64,000 nucleotides of DNA from Rhabditophanes sp. KR3021 (lineage: Eukaryota > Nematoda > Chromadorea > Rhabditida > Alloionematidae). A program made the translations under genes and the position numbers. The stretch lies in the NCBI GenBank assembly GCA_963281155.1, contig CAUJLY010000003.1, positions 6,138,001 through 6,202,000 of the forward strand, in the 5' to 3' direction. This document shows, in pieces, positions 34,546-50,675 of the stretch (position 1 is its first letter; each line of letters starts with the position of its first letter). The notes below the pieces were generated by a model. The model was given only the letters and a program-made list of their open reading frames with translations, was not told where the DNA came from and did not search any database.

Positions 34546-36220
34546 CCAAAAAGACACTGAAGGGACCTATTAAATCTAATGCAAATGGTGGAGTCAAAAG
34601 ACCAAGGAAACCAAGAATCAAAAAAGAATCTCAGCCTTCTTTAAATGAGTCCAGCGTCCTGAACGAGTCGCGGATAACTGATCTCACAGAACTAATCATT
34701 AATGAGCATCTAGCAGACGAAAAGCTCTCTCAACTATCTGTCCTACGCCAAATGTCATATGTCATGAAAAATGTCTTTGGGCACAAAGGTTATAAGTCTG
34801 AGGAACAGAAGAAGGCCATTAAGTACGCAATTGAAGGTAATCATAAATATGTTATAGTTAAACATTCTTTTTAGGTAAAGGGGATCTTTATGTGTCTTTC
34901 CCAACTGGTGGAGGCAAATCACTATGCTTTCAATTGCCAGCAGTGGTTGTACGGAAAGTTACAATCGTCTTCTCGCCGCTCATCGCCTTGATTCAAGACC
35001 AAGTCCAGTCCTTGCGGGCGAAAAACATTCCTGCATGTTCTTGGAACTCTACTATCACCTCCGAAGAAAGATCGTTTATCGCAAGAGATTTATTTTCAGA
35101 CTATCCAACATTCAGACTAGTCTATACGACGCCAGAATCAGCTAAGACGGATTTCTTCAAGAAAATGGTCTCTTCTTTGATTAGTAAAAATCTAATTAAT
35201 TTCTTCGTTTGTGATGAGGCTCATACGGTGCCGAATTGGGGAGAAACATTCAGACCAGCCTACCTCCAATTAGGTGAGTTACGAAATCTAGGAAAAAACA
35301 TCAAATGGATTGCTCTTACTGCCACAGCTAACAAGGGTGTCCAAGAGAGCATTCATAATTATCTAGGGATGCAGCAGATAAGGCAATTTAAAACTTCTTG
35401 TTACAGATCGAATTTGTATTACGATGTAATTTATGAAGAGACTTTGCTTGAGCCAATCAAAGAGGATATCCTAAAGTTTATTAACCGAATCATTTCTTTT
35501 TACAAAGAGTATCATGCTGGCGTGGCGGTAACTGGCATTATTTATTGTCGTTCAAGAGAGCAATGCGAGGCTTTAGCTGATTTTCTAACCAAACGTGATC
35601 TGGTGTCAGCATTTTATCATGCTCAGTTGGACCCACTAGTCAAGAATGAGGTTCAGAGAAAGTTTATGGCTAAGGAGGTCTCGGTAATCACAGCTACCAT
35701 TGCTTTTGGGATGGGTGTGGATTGTGATTCCAAATTTGTTGTCCATCTCACGCCACCCTCCGATTTGGCGTCATACTATCAAGAAAGCGGGAGAGCTGGT
35801 AGGGATGGTTCGAGGTCGTATTGCAGAATTTATTACTCCAATGAAATCAGGAAAAAGAATCTCTACTTTAAGTCAAATGATCTTCAACAAGTTGATAAAG
35901 GAAATGATACACCGGAAGTGAAAGCAAAGAAGATGGGAACAATAGAAGAAACATATGCAAAGATGTTTGAATATTGTGAATCTCCAAAATGCCGTCATTC
36001 CATGTTGAGTAAATATTTTGATGATAACACTCTCGTTGAATGCTTTGGAAATTGCGATGTATGTCGAGATAGTCCAAAAGTCAATTTGGCGAAGGCTTTC
36101 TTCAATCAAGTCAAAAATAATCCGCAGGTACTTTATTCTGCTGCTTTTAAAGAGAATTTGAAAAAATTGATACCGATTAAAGCTGTAAATTTACCTGAAG
36201 GAGAATACAAAAAGAGTTAG
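34542..36220 (+). CDS. RECQL5: RecQ-family DNA helicase, RECQL5 type
   Basis: 3'-5' DNA helicase for replication and recombination repair. Exons 34542-34836 and 34875-36220 (38-nt intron, phase 1), 546 residues. A basic N-terminus (KRPRKPRIKK) is followed by motif I SFPTGGGKSLCFQLPA, Ia FSPLIALIQDQ, DEAH box in VCDEAHTVPNWG, III ALTATA, V ATIAFGMGVD and VI YYQESGRAGRDGSRSYCR. The RQC zinc-binding part has four cysteines (YCESPKCRHS and CFGNCDVC). There is no HRDC domain, and it is about half the length of human RECQL5, like its short helicase-core isoform. The aromatic-rich loop reads TVPNWGETFRPAY. AATAAA at 36394. Confidence 0.93.
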
Positions 36221-36513
36221 GAAGAAAGAACGAATGACAATCAATATTTCTACTTCAAAATGAGTTTAAAGATCTTGGGAAAACCAATTATTTATCTTCA
36301 AATCAAGAGCTCTAACTAATAGTGTATTATCTCCACTTAATAACCTTCAAATTAATTAATAATATTTAACTGCCTTTTTAATTAGACTTTGTAAATAAAG
36401 TATATTACGCATTATTTATTTGTTTTCTTTTATAGTTTTTATTAAACAAAGACATATAAAATGAAACTTCATCTATTTTTATTAAACAAAAATATATTAA
36501 AATTACATACAAA

Positions 36514-40520
<4,007 letters not shown>

Positions 40521-40654
40521 AGCTAATTTGTACAACTAAATAAATTAACTATCAAACAGAAAGCAAAATGAGATCAAAGGGAAATACAGTGGAATGAAGT
40601 ACCTTCGTTTTAGATTAAATCAACTTGGATAACAATTAGTTCAATCAAATAAAG
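40521..40654. promoter_or_regulatory. Divergent promoter SPG7 / small mitochondrial-type gene
   Basis: 134 bp between opposing ATGs of two genes that both start with presequence-like N-termini, suggesting shared control. Both sides have acceptor-like TTATTTAG and AACAATTAG motifs close to the ATG. Confidence 0.55.
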
Positions 40655-41061
40655 ATGTTTAGATCGGCAAGATTATTATCCCAGAGATTAGTTCAGGCTA
40701 GAGACAAATTCTTTGAATCCAGGACTGAAGTCAGAAAAGATTTCGTAAAAATTGTAGCTATTGGGGCTGGTTTACAATTGTTTGTTGCCCTTATAGTGGA
40801 GTAAGTTAACGTTTGCACATTATTACTTTTATTTAAATTCTTCATTTCAGGGAATTCGGCATGCCAACCCCAGACATCTGTTACGATGTCCGCAAAAACA
40901 TCTCCCCAGATTTCTCAAGCTATCTTCAAGACGGAAATGTATCCGGTGGTTACGACGGATCCCTCTCTTCTGTAGTTCGAACATTCAAAGTTCAAGAAGG
41001 AAATGTCAAAGAACAAGTCAGAAACAGCAAATTCAGTGGTACTTTTTATGCCTCAGATTAA
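40655..41061 (+). CDS. Small probably mitochondrial single-pass protein
   Basis: Unrecognised. Exons 40655-40800 and 40851-41061 (50-nt intron, phase 2), 118 residues. The N-terminus is Arg/Ser-rich without acids (MFRSARLLSQRLVQARDKFF), like a presequence. A hydrophobic segment follows (FVKIVAIGAGLQLFVALIV), then a polar C-terminal domain with no motif (PTPDICYDVRKNISPDFSS). Divergent pairing with paraplegin supports a mitochondrial role (inference). An inner-membrane accessory protein is plausible. Confidence 0.75.
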
Positions 41062-41409
41062 TTTTGTGTATTTATTGTCATTTAACAAAAATAGACTTAT
41101 TTGAATAATGAAAGATTTAAAGTAAATTGTGCAATCTGTGATTCATAAGCTTTGGGATTAGAGTGCGTATCCGTTAATATTAGAGTAATTATTTATTTGG
41201 TTAATCACGTCACCCTTCTGTTTGTCAACTGATTTTTGTTTAAAGTGATTCATCAACAAACGTTTTTGTTAACGATTAACAGGCTCTATTAATTGTTTTA
41301 TTTAGTTTACTGGATGTTTACTGAATGTATGCAAATGTGTATAGGGAATGTTTTTATCCTGCCTATATAAAAGGCGATAAAAGCCAAGTGTTATCATTTT
41401 ACAACAACA
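41062..41409. promoter_or_regulatory. Intergenic; TATA-type promoter of the serpin gene
   Basis: CCTATATAAAAGG at 41362-41374 is a clear TATA box about 40 bp before the serpin ATG, implying a very short leader (TTTACAACAACA before the ATG). Nothing else seen. Confidence 0.65.
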
Positions 41410-42570
41410 ATGGATACAAACTTTGCAGCTGTGCAGGCGAATTTTACTCTTAACTCATTGAATACGATTAGTCCTTCTAATTCGGAAGCTTTTATATTCT
41501 CCCCACTTTCATTGATAGCTGCTTTGTCAATGTGTTATTTGGGTGCGGGTGGGAGAACCGCTGAGCAATTTAAGAATGTGTTGAATCCCAATCAAGACGA
41601 TAGTGAATATTTTTCTGCAATTGAAAGAAGTTTGATTGCAATGGAAAAATCACAAAGCAATGTGACTTTAATTTCTGCGAACAAATTGTTTATTCAGAAT
41701 GGTCTTGATCTAAATTACACTTTTTTAGCCGGAATTGATAAATACTTTCACGGTCACTTGCAAGAATTGAACTTTTCTGATAATGTTAAATCCGTAAATG
41801 TAAGTTGTTAATTAAAGTTTGTTTTATTATATTTGATCGTTTAGACAATAAACAACTATATTAGTAATGTTACTCATAACAAAATCAACAAGCTATTATC
41901 TCCAGATTCAGTTGGTCGTGGCACTAGACTTGTATTGGCAAATGCAATTTATTTCAAAGGAAACTGGAAGTATGCTTTCAATGAGAATGCCACCCAAAAA
42001 GCTGTCTTTTCATCAAATACAAGCAATCAAAGAAAAGTTGATATGATGTATTTGTCCCGTAAGTTATTGTATTCGGAGAATTTCATGTTTCACATGGTTA
42101 AGTTAGTGTATAATGATGATAAGACTTCGATGGTGTTGTTAGTTCCTAAACATAAGTTTGGATTAAGTGATGGTTTGAGAACTTACAATAGTTCAATGTT
42201 TAGTGATATGTTGGGAGATATGACAGAGGAAGATATTAGACTAAGTATGCCTAAGTTTAAAACTGAAAGTACTCATGATTTGGAGAAACTAGTGAAAGCA
42301 TTCGGAATTACAGATGCTTTTTCGGACAAAGCTGATTTCTCTGGAATGTCAAATAAAGATGGTTTAATGATATCGAAGATTGTTCAAAAGGCATTTGTTG
42401 AAGTAAATGAAAAGGGAACAGAAGCAGCTGTTGCAACGGCTGTTTTGATGGTGCGAATGTCTATGCCAATGGCTTCAAAATCTCCAATCATTGTAAAAGC
42501 GGATCATCCATTTTTATATTTTATTCTCGGAGCTGATAATGGTCTTTTATTTAATGGGTTGTATGCTTAA
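41410..42570 (+). CDS. Serpin (serine protease inhibitor), intracellular-type start
   Basis: Exons 41410-41799 and 41845-42570 (45-nt intron, phase 0), 371 residues, normal serpin-core length. Family marks: FIFSPLSLIAALSMCYLGAGG, LVLANAIYFKGNWKYAF and the end DHPFLYFILGADNGLLFNG. The reactive-loop hinge EKGTEAAVATAV has the small residues needed for loop insertion, so it should be inhibitory. Counting from the hinge puts Met at P1 and Ser at P1' (VLMVR-M-SMPMA), with Arg at P2; cleavage after the Arg is an alternative. There is no signal peptide (MDTNFAAVQANFTL), so it may act inside the cell or leave by a nonclassical route. N-glycosylation sequons (NVT, NFS) exist but may be unused. Confidence 0.95.
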
Positions 42571-42629
42571 TAAAATCTAAACTTTCATTTTGTTTATATC
42601 GACTTTCTAAATCATAATAATTTACTTAG

Positions 42630-42815
42630 AAGGAATTCCATCACTGTTACCTTGTTACAACGTATAAGTTTGACCACTACCTTAACCTACCTAATCTTTT
42701 AGGAAGAAACCTTATTGATGGTCAGAATATCATATCGAATAACACATTTACAGAAGATTTAGAAAATGAACGAAGCTATCTAGTAGCTCTCGACAAAATA
42801 ATGCAAACTAAATGA
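42630..42815 (+). other. Acceptor-flanked 61-codon open segment after the serpin
   Basis: Preceded by TTTACTTAG and open for 61 codons to a TGA (reads KEFHHCYLVTTYKFDHYLN... to ERSYLVALDKIMQTK). No ATG at its head. It could be a terminal exon of an unseen transcript or a gene relic. No family recognised. Confidence 0.3.
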
Positions 42816-42969
42816 CCTCTCAACGTGACTATTTATTTATCAAATAATTGAAGGAAAATCACAAAGAATACAAGTTTATTTATTTACAACCTTAGAAGTA
42901 GATTTTGAAGCAGATTGAGATCCACTTTTAGATGATGTGAGGCTTCTATTGTTTCCGGTTCCTACTCTT

Positions 42970-44124
42970 TCAGGTCCTTTGATATTTTTCTAGCTTTTTA
43001 GTCAATTTCCAATAAATAAATCCAAAGCGATATAAACTGCCTTTGACTAGCAAAATTAAAATTGGTTTACTGGTCCAAGGTACAGGAATGCTATTCTTAT
43101 TAGCATTCAACATCTTATTAATACTCTTATCATTTGCTCCTACGTTTTGGAAGAAAGCGGGATAATAAATGTTGAAAGTAGATTCTCCTTTGATTTCATC
43201 CATTTCCCCATTCTTGAAAACAGGGATAAAATTATCATTTTCTTTTGTAATTTCGTATTTTCATGAACTGGAGGAATAGATGTACAAATAGAGTGCTTCA
43301 TTTTTCCGTTCAGAGGAAATCTAAGTAATTTGGCAGCAGTTCCAAGAATATCGATGTCTATTAATGTAGTAGGTGAATCGAATTTAACTTCAAAAGTAGT
43401 TGGGGGCAATTGGTCTGAGAATTGAAGCATGGTTGTCATCAAACATTCCTATTGCTGGGCATTTGATTAAGACGAATTCAAATTGATGAACAATATTTTT
43501 GTCGTAGATGTAGTGTCCAGTCGTATTTGTTTGGAAGTTACTTCTATGAACCGATGGAGCAACCAAATGTAAAAGGACCATAGCTTCATCAAAATTGTCA
43601 CTATTGACATTGTCTAAATGATTCTCCCAAGCCGAAACAGCAACAATTCCAATATGACATGTTGGCACGTAACAACCAAGTCTAGAAGCTGGTGGAGATG
43701 CTATGATGTCTTCTTTAGTATATTGCCTGTCCATTTTGGATTCGCCGAAAAAGTTGAAGCCAATGTGAGTGAAACGGATAAATTCATCATCTATTTTTAA
43801 CTCAAAATAAAATTTTTGATAGTCTTCTAATTTGATAGAGCAAACGTGGACGTAGGCTTTAGGATTATCAACAAATGAATTAAGCCGAAATTGAATATCT
43901 CTGAATTCTACATCAAATAACTGTCCAAGATTATATATGTTCACAGGCGTTTCTGAATTCGGCTCTTTGAGAGTGGCGATTTTGATTCTGTCCTTATGAT
44001 TATTTGGAACGGGAGCAGAACTTTATATGGAGTCCAGATATAATGGATCATCATATCTCATATTACATGAGTGGAGATTTGAACTGGCCAGTAGCAGAAG
44101 ACAAACATTTAAAACTTTCCCCAT
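42970..44124 (-). pseudogene. Broken gene for a secreted/membrane protein
   Basis: An ATG at 44124 opens a clear signal peptide (MGKVLNVCLLLLASSNLHSC), but codon 34 is TAA (44025-44023). The same frame then stays open for about 210 codons (NIYNLGQLFDVEFRDIQF..., CYVPTCHIGIVAVSAWE). Near 43440 the sense moves to a second frame (LPPTTFEVKFDSPTTLIDID), and near 43250 to a third (KNGEMDEIKGESTFNIYY...SKPILILLVKGSLYRFGF). One nonsense and two frameshift changes indicate a pseudogene; no splice sites explain them. Family unknown; possible sequons NTT and a late hydrophobic segment are visible. Confidence 0.65.
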
Positions 44125-45153
44125 TACGGCCAAACGAGGTATCGTAAATAAGAAAGTGGAGACGTGGAATTAGTTATGATTAAGTCATTATTATACTCTA
44201 TTTCCTAAAATGTGTGCATTACAATTAGCAAAATTCATTAATGATTATTAAACGTCGTTATCACACAATTTTAAATAAATGTATAGTGTCTTCTTCCCAA
44301 AACAACAATTCTACCTGACACAATTTAAAATCATGAAAGAATATAAATCGACTGATTATTAAAAATTTAAAAAATGTCGACCGTCAGCAAATTCATGTGA
44401 AATTTTCGTCATGGAAACTCAAGAGTAGCAAATACATATTCATCCGGTCAAGTCATCGAACCTTTGCCCTTTGTGGTAAAAGTAGGTTGATTTATGTTGC
44501 GACAACGCACCATCTGTTTTTACGTTTCACTTGATGCTAAGTACTAAAAAAAGTACAATACAATTGCAAGAAGTACTTGTTATTTATTTTTGTATTACCT
44601 GATTACATACTGATCTTTTTTATAAAGCTGAGGAAAAATCAAGGTGTAAATAATGGAAACTTGAACTATTAATAGCATCTAATAAATATATTTCGGCTGC
44701 TTTAAGATTTATCAGACTCCATAATCAAATAAATGATAATTCAAGAACACCAGTACGGTTTTAAAAGTATGAAACATTATTGGAATCAAATGAAATTTAT
44801 CCAGAGGAAAAAATATTTACATAGAATTAAGAACAAGCTTGAATCTTTTTGCAGTTGGCAATTTAAAAAAGATATTTCTTTAAAATATTTGACATATCAA
44901 GCAGAAATGTGTGAAACAAAATCATCATTTAGAAAACTCTCCTATCACAGGTCATTAATCTCTAAATAATCACTTTTACATAAATTGATATCACAAATAA
45001 TATGCACATTATTAATATTTATTTATTCAAAAAATTGAGATTAAATTGATGCGTTTACCAAAGCATTTATATGCGCACATCTATTACACTGTACAGTCAA
45101 AGTAACAATGTTCATTGCTTGAAAAAGTTTTCATACATAAAAATACAGATAGA
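44125..45153. other. Intergenic region, no supported gene
   Basis: AT-rich. A plus-strand ORF of 78 codons (44733-44969, MIIQEHQYGFKSMKHYWNQ) has a basic, aromatic composition and no recognisable domain; I do not call it a gene. The region includes the 3' end of the TLCD gene. Confidence 0.4.
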
Positions 45154-46182
45154 TTAGATATTTTGATGAGAAGTCTGATGAGTAAGCTTTGCTGTTTCGG
45201 GTTCAGGGTCGACTTGCACGGCAACTGAGTGAGTGGGATGAAGGTGAGCACTTGAGCCCCCATTTTCTTCTTCAGTCTCTTCATCAACAGGGAGGGGTTC
45301 GGCGGTAGGAATGGCGCTTCTTGTTTTCTTTTTGCCAAGAAGACCATCAGCTGCCATGACTCGATAACAAAGAACTGTGTTTGTTGAAGATAAAGACAAA
45401 ATTACAATAAATGAGATGAGTGCGATGATGATGTGCATCGTGAAGAAATTAGTAACGACCCAATATAGTAAATAAATTGATACGGCATTTCTAAACACCA
45501 TAAAAGTCACTATATTCAAAAGAGCAATCATTTTGAAGGAAGTTGATTTCTTGTCCACTCCATACAAATTCATTAGACTTCTTGTGTGCAAGAAAATAGA
45601 GTTGATTTCCATGAATAATCCAACGACGGCAAGTCCAAGATACTTCGACGTAATAAGAGTAAGCATAAAGGCTGAGATGACGACGACGTGATGGAACAGT
45701 AGTTCAATAATTCGGACAGATCTTTCATTAACCAACAAGTCAATAAGATCATGAAGGATGTATCCGAAAGACAAGTAAATCTAGAAAGCAAAAGACATTA
45801 GGAAAGCCAACACAACTTCGCTTACCAATCCTAATCCAATTTTATGTTGATATCCAACCATATCAGTCACAAAGTCTGGATAATACAAAACAGCATACAA
45901 TGCCCAAAGTCCCGAAATAACTGAGTGAATAAGAGAACCAACCTCATTCGAAATTCTCCACTTTTTGTTAGGTGGAATTGCTTGTAAAGACACTGAGTTT
46001 CTGTTGTTTTCATTATTACGCCCCACAAAGGTAAAGTAAGAGAAGGTTCGGAAGGTGCATTTCCCAAAAAGATACCAACGGCATGCGAATTGAAGGGATC
46101 TGAAGGCTAGTAAAGACATAAGTATATACACCACAGGTAGCCCGTACTTTTCCACATCTTCTTTTGATAATCCAAGAAACAT
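45154..46182 (-). CDS. TLCD1/2-like: TLC-domain membrane protein, TLCD1/TLCD2 type
   Basis: Multi-pass protein of the TRAM-LAG1-CLN8 family; vertebrate TLCD1/2 sit at the plasma membrane and limit long polyunsaturated acyl chains in phospholipids, affecting fluidity. Exons 46182-45826 and 45780-45154 (45-nt intron, phase 0), 327 residues. Family marks: KKWRISNEVGSLIHSVISGL (first TLC helix), SFGYILHDLIDLLVNE, and the ELLFHHVVVISAF histidine pair. About six hydrophobic segments. The C-terminal cytosolic tail is Pro/Glu-rich (AEPLPVDEETEEENGG) and not conserved. Could be another TLCD subtype. Confidence 0.88.
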
Positions 46183-48228
46183 TTCAACAAATTAAACGGA
46201 GGTATTTTTGACAGCTGCTTGTCTGACCTTTTTGAGTGTGCTGACTGTTAAGTATCAACTGAAATTTAAATATTATTATTTTGTCATATTAAAAAAGGAT
46301 ATTTAAAATTAAATTAAGAAGACTGGTAAAGTTAAAAATAGAATCTGCCTATCAATAACAAGTAAATTAACAATTTTCGGTTCAAAAATAAATTCAATTT
46401 TTTTAAAAAGCCCAAAGTAGAAGAGGATTGGAAAAGAGTATATCGAGATTGGAGCATTATCTCTGCGGCAATATCGTCTTACTAACTAATATGTGTATCT
46501 CTTAGAATAAAATAGTAAAATAACTAAAATTTGACGTGTCATTTTAAAGATGTTGATACTTTAAAATAAAGGGGGAGAGTGTGACGCGATAATTGCCCTC
46601 AAAGGAAAGTTTGATGGAAAAAGTCCTCTTGACAAAAAAATAAGCTCTTCTAAAATATGATGCCAATATACTTGTAATTTATGAAAGTATTCTATACATT
46701 TATTTATAATTGATTCGCCATAAGTACAAAGTGATTACAATATGTCGTGTATGATAAGATCAATTTTGAAAGTGTATAAAATAAATTACAATATATCTGG
46801 ATAATCACACTTTGCAGACAGATCTTTTAACATGATAAACCTAATCAAAAGTTTAGTCTCTATTTATAGATTATTAAACTATCAAACTAATAGCGAATGC
46901 ACAGTTCTATGTTAATTTATTTTGCTCAAGTAGAATGCATTTTGAAAGAAATACTATGGAGTTGTCAATGTGGGAATGTTAAAAAATAGAATAAAATACA
47001 TACAAAAGAATAACTATTGAAAAAGGGCACATAATCACAAAGATATATTGAGCAATATACATGTCGAATTTATATTTTGGTTGCAATAGACAACTCATTA
47101 CACAACAAACACTTTTAAACAGAAGAAACCAAAAAATGAATTATTGGATGGCCAAATTGCGTGATTCATACCATGACTAAACAAAACAAATTGTCATATC
47201 CTTCGTTATTTGTTTGTTTCTACTAAACGTGACAATGGTGAATCACTTTAATCAAAATATTTAATCAAAAAAGAGAGTAAGGATATAAAATATGATGATC
47301 AATTAAATTATTAACGAGGAGAGAAGACAAAAATGATCCGTACTTTTTGCTATAAAAAATACATACGAGGGATCATACTTACTATTTAGTTTAACCATTA
47401 CATACTTTATAGTGGTGTGTTATGGGTGCTTATTAAATCAGCATTTGTGGTAAACAACAACACTTTATCTAAACTATACAACATTAGAGATCTTATTTTT
47501 TTGTAGCGACTTAGAGAGCGTTGCATACAATTACGGTGAAAGGGAACGTCGACGATTAAGGACCCTTTTAAATTATTACTTGACTAAATATTTTTTGCCA
47601 CAATATACTTGGCTTTTGGTAAATGTCAATAAGTTGCACCTAATCTTTGAATTTTTATAACAAAAAGAACGACGTCATAAGCCAATCAATTTAATTAAAA
47701 AGATTATCATCTTAATATGAGATTACTTAAAAGAATGTCATTTTAATTTGAGATTAATCCAAAATATTATCATCTCAATATAAGTTGTGTTTACTTGCTA
47801 TAAATTTACTTTGGCTGATGAGGAATTACTTTAAAAAGAAAGTGAATATAAAAACGAATATACATGTACTTTTGATGATCATATCAAAGTGAGAGCAATC
47901 AAAAAAGTAACTAAAATCAAACAACCATAACACTTTATACACCAAACAAGGCAAGATAACAAATTATATATTTTTATAAAATACGAGCTGTTGATAAAAT
48001 CACGCGTTTATTTCTCTAGACCAAACATATGTTATAAAAACAATATATTTAATATAAAAAGAAAAGTCCAAACAATCCCAAAATCAAAGCCCCGCTCCTT
48101 GTCACTTGGAATCACGATCCAACAACAATCGCTGCAAGATTTTTAGGCTAGGACCACGTAAATACAGAAATAAACAATTAAAATTTTCTATATGAGGATG
48201 TCCCTATATTAAATCACGCTGCTATATA
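46183..48228. other. 2-kb intergenic region, nothing recognised
   Basis: AT-rich spacer between two genes transcribed away from it. It should contain both promoters. No ORF of interest, no RNA gene, no tandem repeat seen. A CCCGCTCCTTGTCAC patch near 48090 is locally GC-richer. Confidence 0.45.
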
Positions 48229-49655
48229 ATGTTACACTTACAACTATCAAGAAATGGTGCTTTGTTTTGCGGGCAATTTGCCCTTAGTTTGATGCAGACT
48301 ATTTTCATGTTTTATTATGTTAAAGTTTTTTTAAATATTTACCATATTTCGGAGTATTGGTTTAATTTGGCACAGATTTTGTATATGTTCTGGAATGCGG
48401 TTAATGATCCTTTGTTTGGATATCTTCAGGATTTTGGAAGACCATGGATGAGGAATAGAAATTGGATGTTTTTGTTGTTTGGACCTTTTTTGGTGCTTTC
48501 CTTTGTTAGCTTGTGGTTTCCGTGGGGTGTTGATCCCAATAATTCAATGCCACAGGGGTTGCATTTGATTTGTTCCTTGTTTTTGTATGATGCTTTTTAC
48601 AGGTAAATTTTATACTCATTTTGTTTATAATTGATTCTTTCAGTTGTTTGTCCGTAGCTTGGGGTGCCATGTTTGCTGAAACGTCAAAAGATCACAAGAA
48701 AAGAGTTCAGGCAATGAAATACTCTCAACTGGCTATCTTGCTCTCAGTTTCATCTATAGGGATAACCGAAAAATTATCAAAGAACTTGGTTTCATTTCAC
48801 ATATTCCAATACATCACAGTCCTAATTGCTATCCTGGCCTCAATCTTCCTCTATTTTACTGGCAAATCAAGAAACACAAGCATGACAAAATATAAATTAG
48901 AAGGCGAAGATTCATTATGCCCAGAAAAAGAACCTGAAATGGGTTTTAAGCAAATGTTCACTTTAACCCGCCAAATATTCGGCTCATCCAACTTCAGAGC
49001 AATTGCCCTAACATCATTTCTCCATACCTGTAGGTCAGTCGCACACCTAAATTTCGCTTCAATCGCCCTCGATTTACTAATACCAAAAACAATATTCCCA
49101 AATGGATCATGGAAAAGATCTTTCTTTATGACGTTATCCGCCCTTGGTCCACAAATCATAATAATAGTATCTGAAAAATTGATAGTACGATTCGGGACTT
49201 CCAGAAGTATGATATTTTCTTTCAAGATATCTATTTTGTCTTCTTTGCTTTACTTCTTCCGAACCTCACCAACAATGATATTGACGTTCATGTTGATAGA
49301 TTCAGTTACAGTTCATTCATTTGCACCTTTATTTAACATTTTGTTATCTGAATTCATAGCAGAAGATGCAAACAACCATTCACGATCCAAGTATCTTTCT
49401 TCGTTTGTCTTTTCAATCAATTCTTTTATTATCAAGCCAGCACAATCATTGGCTCCCATCCTTATAGTCACTTATTTAAATGGATCTGGATATCAAGATT
49501 ACCTCAAGAAGACTATTGCACCTTCTTCAATTCACTTTACGGAAATATCACAAAGTATGGCTAATATCCTTTTTATTATTCCTTTTGGTGGTCGGAACAA
49601 TACAATACTTGGTGTTCAGGAAATATCAAGTCCAAGTACAGTCTGTTGCCTCTGA
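48229..49655 (+). CDS. MFSD13A-like: MFS-fold transporter, MFSD13A/TMEM180-like
   Basis: Polytopic membrane protein; the mammalian TMEM180/MFSD13A family is a sodium-sugar-symporter-like branch with poorly known substrate. Exons 48229-48602 and 48644-49655 (41-nt intron, phase 2). The N-terminal FYYVKVFLNIYHISEYWF and the signature FWNAVNDPLFGYLQDFG match TMEM180, as does SLWFPWG. Later helices include the KPAQSLAPILIV segment. Around 49530-49545 homology jumps by +1 into a frame that encodes the expected last helix (WLISFLLFLLVVGTIQYLVF) and ends at 49677, whereas the annotated frame ends in an unlike tail at 49655. So the 3' end is either frameshifted in this genome or by an assembly indel. 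Confidence 0.85.
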
Positions 49656-49928
49656 GAACTTTTTATTAAAAGTGTAAAGACAATCTTTAAGCTTAAAGAC
49701 AACTAATTCTTAAAAGTATAACGCCATTATAAAAAATGTAAATACAAAGATAGTTTTATTGTTGCAAGCTTGTCAATAAAAGAGATAAAATTTCAATAAA
49801 ATGCCTTAAAAATAATCATACTACATAGTAACATCATAATATGTAGGTGTCGTGGTTCTTTTTTGTTTGAAATATATAAATTGATAAAAGATATGTTGAT
49901 TTGGAATTAAGCGTGGGATTTTTTGAAA

Positions 49929-50675
49929 TTAGCAATTAGCGCAGTAATCATTTACTGAACCAATTGAGGATTCATCAACAGTGATTTTGCCACCTCCACC
50001 CCCGTATTCGGTGGGAAGGAAGTCGCCATCTGTTGAAATTTGGATACGTTGCATTACCATGTCGAGGAGGCATTCCACGGACTTTTCGACATTTGTTGAC
50101 AGAGATGAAGATGTCTCGAAGTATGGCAATCTAAATAATGAATGAAGGGGCAACTTATAAAATACATACCCTAATTGATCAGCCAATTGCTTAGCTCTGG
50201 CCGTAGTAACTTGTCTACGATTTTCAAGGTCTGCCTTATTGCCGCACAATATAATATCAGGAGCCTCACAGTAAGCATGAACTTTCAGTTGAGAAAGCCA
50301 GTCTCTGATGTTGAGGAAACTTTGTTCATTGGTGATGTCAAAGATTAAGATGAAACCCATGGCGTCACGGAAGAAGGCAGTGGTGAGGCTTCTGAATCTT
50401 TCTTGACCTGGTATGTTTGTTAGTTAATGTTTTAACAGACGAATTTAGTAATTACCTGCAGTATCCCATAGTTGGAGAAGGACGCGTTGGCCACGAGTAG
50501 CAAAACCACCTCTGGCAGACTTGTAAACAACTTTCTTTTCTTTGAAGTCTATGCCAACGGTGGAGATAAATTGGCCTGTGAAGGTGTTGTCTGTGTAACG
50601 GTGCAGAAAAGAAGTCTTTCCTACCCCTGAATCTCCGAGAGCCAGAAACTTAATAAGATAATCGTAATCAGCCAT
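49929..50675 (-). CDS. RAB27: Rab27 small GTPase
   Basis: Regulates secretory-granule and lysosome-related organelle docking through Slp/Slac2 effectors. Exons 50675-50456, 50407-50170 and 50130-49929, 219 residues. P-loop [16 protein letters not shown], switch [18 protein letters not shown], the Rab27-type insert before WDTAG ([20 protein letters not shown]), [20 protein letters not shown] and ETSSSLS. It ends DYCANC, a CXXC rather than the usual CGC, still prenylatable. The start ATG is 50675 ([11 protein letters not shown]), as in the family; an in-frame ATG at 50711 lies upstream of TTACTTCTAG, which looks like a splice acceptor just before the start. Intron 2 is 39 nt, in frame and stop-free. 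Confidence 0.96.

Noticed and set aside
44733..44969. 78-codon plus-strand ORF
   Set aside because: No domain, no splice or promoter support, composition of AT-rich random sequence.
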